64,000 bases of DNA from Babylonia areolata (lineage: Eukaryota > Mollusca > Gastropoda > Neogastropoda > Buccinidae): positions 1,949,828-2,013,827 of the forward strand of contig NC_134903.1 in assembly GCF_041734735.1 (NCBI RefSeq). The letters run 5' to 3'. Below are positions 62,041-64,000 of this stretch, in pieces (positions within the stretch are counted from its first letter, which is position 1; each line of letters starts with the position of its first letter). The position numbers and the translations under genes were made by a program. Below the pieces are notes generated by a model, which was not told the origin of the DNA, ran no database searches, and worked only from the letters and a program-made list of their open reading frames with translations.

Positions 62041-64000
62041 CACCCTCACCCCCCACCCCTCGTTTCTCGGACAGAGTCGGTAGCTTCTGGAGTCTGTGGG
62101 ATCTTGGAGAGAATGTTCTCTCGCTCATTTCATTTTCTCTCTCTACTCTCAACTCTATGTCAGCATTAAAAAAAAAAAAGTGCACTCCAGTGTTTGTTAA
62201 GTCTGGCTTTTGTTGGCACGGCGCCTGAATTCTGTTTTAAAGTGTGTTCGAATTGAACTACACTCCCACCCCCCACCTATTTTTTTGTGGGGGTTTTTTG
62301 TTTATTTGTTTGTTAATCAAAAGCTTCTGTTAAATCAGAAGTTGTGACGTCCAGTCCTAACGGAGTATTTCAATATTTCTGCCATTTGTTGGCCATTTTA
62401 TGACGGTGTAGTTCAGTGTGACTGTTCACCAGCTGAAATTAATTCTGGAAAGTTGAAAATGTTCGTGACTGTATTATCGTCACCTTTCCAGCCAAAACAG
62501 GTTTTTTAAATCGCAACTAGTGTAAACCAGTATTCATATATTAAAGTGTGTTTTCAGTCTAATGATTGAGCACACGTGAAAAACGTGTCAGCTTCTGATT
62601 CAGCCAGTGCTAGCCAGGGTGTTTGTTGTGTGCGTCACATGTCATTCAGTGTCAGACCAGACTTGCTGAAATAAATACACGAAGTGCAAAGGAGGACTTG
62701 CTGGGATATCATTGTGTGCTGAAGGAATGCACGTTTGTGTCTATATCTTCCTGTTTGTCTCTGTCTCTCCTAATCTGTGCACTGAAGGAATGAACGTTTG
62801 TGTCTATATCTTCCTGTTTGTCTCTCACTGTCTCTCCTCATCTGCATGCGTGTGTGCGTGCGTGTATATGTACATATGTACATGCAGTGCGACGTGGTGT
62901 GTGTCACACACACCACACACACACACACACAAAGATTCAAAGAAATTTAATCCTGTTGCCCCTTTTGGGGTGTGGAGGATACAGTTACAACAAACTCATT
63001 GAACCACACAGTCATGGCAGACACAGAGAGACAGAAGCAGAAAGTGAGACGCTGGCGGAAGTGAAAGAGATAGTGAGAGAGACAGAGAGAAAGATAAACA
63101 GAGAAACTGTCCGACAAAAACAGAAAAGAGAAGAAAAGAAGACACACACACCGACACCCACACTTAGAGAAGGAAGCAGCGAAAGTGCGGACGATCTAAG
63201 GGAAACAACTACTTTATAGTAATTTAAAGTTGTCTAGAGTGACCTCCCATTAAAAAGGAATTTTGCCTCATTCACACCAAAAACAACAGACATAAGATTA
63301 TAAGATTAGTGACCAAACAAAACAAGGCTCAGACAGAACTATGAAATTTGATATCTGTTCACAAAATGTTTGTACCCTGTCATTCAAGCAGCCAGACTTA
63401 TGTTCTAGCTGTGTGCACGCCTAATATATCTGTGTTTCCAACACCAGCTGAAAACTGATCAGAATTACCGGGTATTTGACATGCATATTTGATACAACCA
63501 ACTGGGATTACAACATGCACATTTTATCTTCTGCATTCAAACACCAGCAGGTCAACTTGGGAGACAGAATACACACAAAAAATTCACATCATTGTAAATA
63601 AATCAATGATTTGTTTGTAATATTTATTTCTCACTCAATCAAGGCAATATTGGAGTAATATATCCCACAATGAATCATATATATCCCACAATGAATCAAT
63701 AATGTTATCAACAGATCCAATAAATACTGGTACATCCATAAGAATCGATTATCCAATTAAAAAAAAACTGCTCTTATCACTTAAATCTTTATAAAAACAC
63801 ATCATCTTATCAGTCATCTTTAAATATAATCATAAGACAAAATCTATCCCAAAAACAAATCGTGGTAAATTAAACAATTTCTTCAGTTCCTGATGTACAC
63901 GTGAATGAATGGCTCCATACACACAGGCATTAATATCACGCCTTAATTTTGTTCTCTTCTGTCAAACATAGAAATGAAATAAAAGACATCATACATTTAC
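62041..64000 (+). other. Ordinary sequence of the right segmental copy
   Basis: Matches 28431-30525, including two 67-bp units at 62712-62845 and the conserved purine-rich frame at about 62945-63219. No gene is called. Confidence 0.5.

Larger units (their letters stand above)
57996..64000 (+). repeat. Segmental duplication, right copy (runs off the window)
   Basis: Collinear with 25371-30525 apart from array length and the extra 59918-61055 block. It starts at the intron 6 donor of the protease homolog. The last bases match up to about 30525, after which the sequence would continue as in 1-705. Confidence 0.93.

Overview
The window is eukaryotic nuclear DNA from an animal, most likely a caenogastropod mollusc. 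The evidence is multi-exon genes with GT-AG introns, several tRNA-derived SINE families (one with a tail containing GCGTTGGGTTACGCTGCTGG, which I associate with marine snails), several non-LTR retrotransposon fragments, and a very heavy load of (AC)n/(TG)n and minisatellite DNA. The species call is inference. Most long open frames here are simple repeats read through (poly-HT, poly-VC, poly-L) and are not genes.

Two host genes can be assembled exon by exon with consistent splice phases. (1) Minus strand, 20624 down to 1515: a 12-exon gene for a roughly 440-residue Gfo/Idh/MocA-family NAD(P)-dependent oxidoreductase (Rossmann motif GAGNRG, EKP motif, C-terminal substrate domain). One extra G in a G6 run just after the best ATG breaks the frame. 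A possible 5' exon lies near 24.6-24.8 kb. (2) Plus strand, 36909 to 59994: a 7-exon gene for a 258-residue secreted trypsin-fold (S1) protein. His57 and Asp102 are present, but the catalytic serine motif reads GDGGSP instead of GDSGGP, so it is predicted to be a non-catalytic serine protease homolog. The genes are divergent, with about 16 kb between their coding starts.

A segment of about 6 kb is present three times: its tail at 1-705, a copy at 25371-31258 between the genes, and a copy from 57996 to the right edge. The right copy starts at the last intron of the protease homolog and contains its last exon. The middle copy has the same arrays but lacks that exon.

The most striking pattern is where the minisatellites come from. 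Many arrays are tandem amplifications of recognisable local sequence, repeatedly including a splice junction. Intron 5 of the protease homolog begins with an array of 5' splice-site copies and ends with an array of 3' splice-site plus exon-start copies. Intron 6 does the same at both ends. Intron 2 has an array running to its acceptor. In the oxidoreductase gene the exon 3 donor is triplicated and the exon 5 acceptor plus exon start is duplicated. Elsewhere a 61-bp array grew from the tRNA-like head of a SINE, and a 40-bp array of about 44 units grew inside the reverse-transcriptase region of a LINE that itself sits inside a SINE. Intron 4 of the protease homolog holds a roughly 3-kb imperfect inverted repeat around a LINE RNase H remnant.

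No rRNA, functional tRNA, CRISPR array or prokaryotic feature was seen. Coordinates of exons were counted from the sequence; repeat edges are approximate (about 5-30 bp).
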